DNA from: Coriobacteriaceae bacterium AM113-163
Lineage (GTDB): Bacteria; Actinomycetota; Coriobacteriia; Coriobacteriales; Coriobacteriaceae
Reading direction: 5' to 3'
DNA length: 64,000 bases
NCBI GenBank assembly: GCA_027673765.1
Contig: JAQDWB010000008.1
Coordinates: 1-64,000, forward strand
The notes under the pieces are model-generated. The model was not told where the DNA came from. It was given only the letters and a program-made list of their open reading frames with translations, and ran no database searches. Numbering within the stretch: position 1 is the first letter of the stretch; every line of letters begins with the position of its first letter. The position numbers were made by a program, and so were the translations under genes. Positions 63,156 to 64,000 of the stretch are shown one piece after another.

Positions 63156-64000
63156 ACGTAGCCCCCAATTCCCCGATAACTGCATCGGCGCCCGACGTGC
63201 GGAAAAGCTCTCGGCGCTCGGCGTCGAACACGACCGCGGCGATGTCGCATGCGCCCGCCGCGCGGCGGCGCAACCTGTCCTCGATTGCCACAGCGAGCGA
63301 GGCGGACGCAGCGTCCCCCACGCCGGCGGCCTCGATTACCTCGAGCGCCGCCGTGGTCGTGACCGACGACATGATCTCGCGCACGGTCTTCGTGCACGCG
63401 CCGGCCAAGGCCGCGTGGGCGGCCAGAATCTCCGCGCGGCAGTCGGCGGTACGCGAATGGGTGTCCATGATGCCGCCCGCAACCTTCACCAGCTTGCCGA
63501 TGTGTCCCACAAGAAGAACATTGGTAAATCCCTCGCGAACGCAGCAATCAATCGCATCGCCCACGAAGTTGGAGATGAAGACCACCGGTGCACCATTTAG
63601 GTGGAAATGCCCCGAGATGAACTGCCCGCCGTAGTTGCCGGGCGTGAGCACGACTCCGCGCCGCCCCATAGCCGCATGCTGCCGGATCTCGAGCTCGATG
63701 CTGTCGCGCAAGGCAGCAAGGCTGCGCGGCTCGACGATGCCCGTCGTGCCCAGGATGGAAATGCCGTCCTCTATCCCCAGGTGCGGGTTGAAGGTCTTTT
63801 CGGCAAGGGCAACACCCTCGGGTACCGAAATCGTCACAGCGATATTTCCAGAAAAGCCGTGCGCGTCGCACACCTCGCGCACCGCCGAAGTGATCATCGC
63901 GCGCGGCGTCGCGTTGATGGCGGCCGCCCCCACCGGCTGCTCGAGCCCGGGCAACGTCACGCGCCCCACGCCCACGCCGCCATCGACGGAAACTTCCGAT
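63148..64000 (-). CDS. cbiD: Cobalt-precorrin-5B C1-methyltransferase, N-terminus beyond the window
   Basis: The frame enters from the right edge, so the start is missing; 284 residues are visible. VSVDGGVGVGRVTLPG at the edge is a CbiD hallmark, followed by NPHLGIEDGISILGTTGIVEPRS, LTPGNYGGQFI and VLLVGHIGKLVKVAGGIMDTHSRTAD. It methylates C1 of the corrin ring using SAM. This is the 5'-most operon gene visible; cbiF, a cobaltochelatase and any cobalamin riboswitch would have to lie further right. Confidence 0.94.
   Translation of the reverse strand, partial: SEVSVDGGVGVGRVTLPGLEQPVGAAAINATPRAMITSAVREVCDAHGFSGNIAVTISVPEGVALAEKTFNPHLGIEDGISILGTTGIVEPRSLAALRDSIELEIRQHAAMGRRGVVLTPGNYGGQFISGHFHLNGAPVVFISNFVGDAIDCCVREGFTNVLLVGHIGKLVKVAGGIMDTHSRTADCRAEILAAHAALAGACTKTVREIMSSVTTTAALEVIEAAGVGDAASASLAVAIEDRLRRRAAGACDIAAVVFDAERRELFRTSGADAVIGELGATYE

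Noticed and set aside
63148..64000. A cobalamin riboswitch for the cob operon
   Set aside because: The visible right edge is still inside cbiD; no leader is in the window.

Overview
The window looks like the chromosome of a gut Gram-positive actinobacterium of the class Coriobacteriia, most likely Collinsella or a close relative. The inference rests on the moderately high but uneven GC content, the GlgC/GlgD glycogen cluster, a LoaP-like NusG paralogue heading a surface-polysaccharide operon, an anaerobic-type cobalamin operon and the translation housekeeping set. No rRNA genes, CRISPR arrays or intact insertion sequences were seen. The species call is an inference.

Region 1 (about 1-16.9 kb, minus strand) is a surface-polysaccharide locus. 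Transcription runs from right to left. A structured leader (16146-16374) precedes a LoaP-type antiterminator. Next come a polyprenyl-phosphate sugar-phosphate transferase, a WecG/TagA glycosyltransferase and the three enzymes for UDP-N-acetyl-L-fucosamine (CapE/CapF/CapG type). A GT4 glycosyltransferase, a Wzy-like polymerase, a decayed membrane-protein gene, a Wzx-like flippase and a LicD-family transferase follow. The operon ends in an unusual trio: a class V aminotransferase, a cytidylyltransferase fused to a Gfo/Idh/MocA oxidoreductase, and an ATP-grasp ligase. With LicD, this trio suggests synthesis and transfer of a CDP-activated, probably nitrogen-containing substituent. Two uncharacterised genes lie at the left edge. 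Base composition is mosaic: the capEFG-type cassette is much more GC-rich than its neighbours.

Region 2 (16.9-18.4 kb, minus) holds tRNA-Ala(GGC) with a clear promoter and terminator, thiamine pyrophosphokinase and a HAD phosphatase. Region 3 (18.4-32.2 kb, plus) is a glycogen cluster: glgB, glgP, glgC, glgD, glgA, a GH13-GH77 fusion and a small zinc-ribbon protein. GlgB and GlgA both carry long Lys/Ala-rich, histone-H1-like C-terminal tails.

Region 4 (32.2-48.6 kb) is housekeeping. It contains priA-def-fmt-rsmB and gltX on the minus strand. On the plus strand are metK, a single-chain L-serine dehydratase, an L,D-transpeptidase and a MacA/MacB-like export system. At least five long palindromic elements (about 68-121 bp) sit in the intergenic gaps here; two of them are homologous copies in opposite orientation.

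Region 5 (48.6-64 kb, minus) is a very GC-rich, translationally coupled cobalamin operon: cbiD (cut by the window edge), cbiL, cbiG, cbiH, cbiET, cbiA, cobT, cobU, cobS, a CobU-like/CobC-like fusion, cbiB, cobD, cbiP, cobA-type, cbiC, cbiJ. Its 3' end abuts a palindromic element and what looks like an IS21-type transposase remnant, consistent with lateral acquisition. cbiF and the cobaltochelatase are not in the window and are probably upstream, beyond the right edge.
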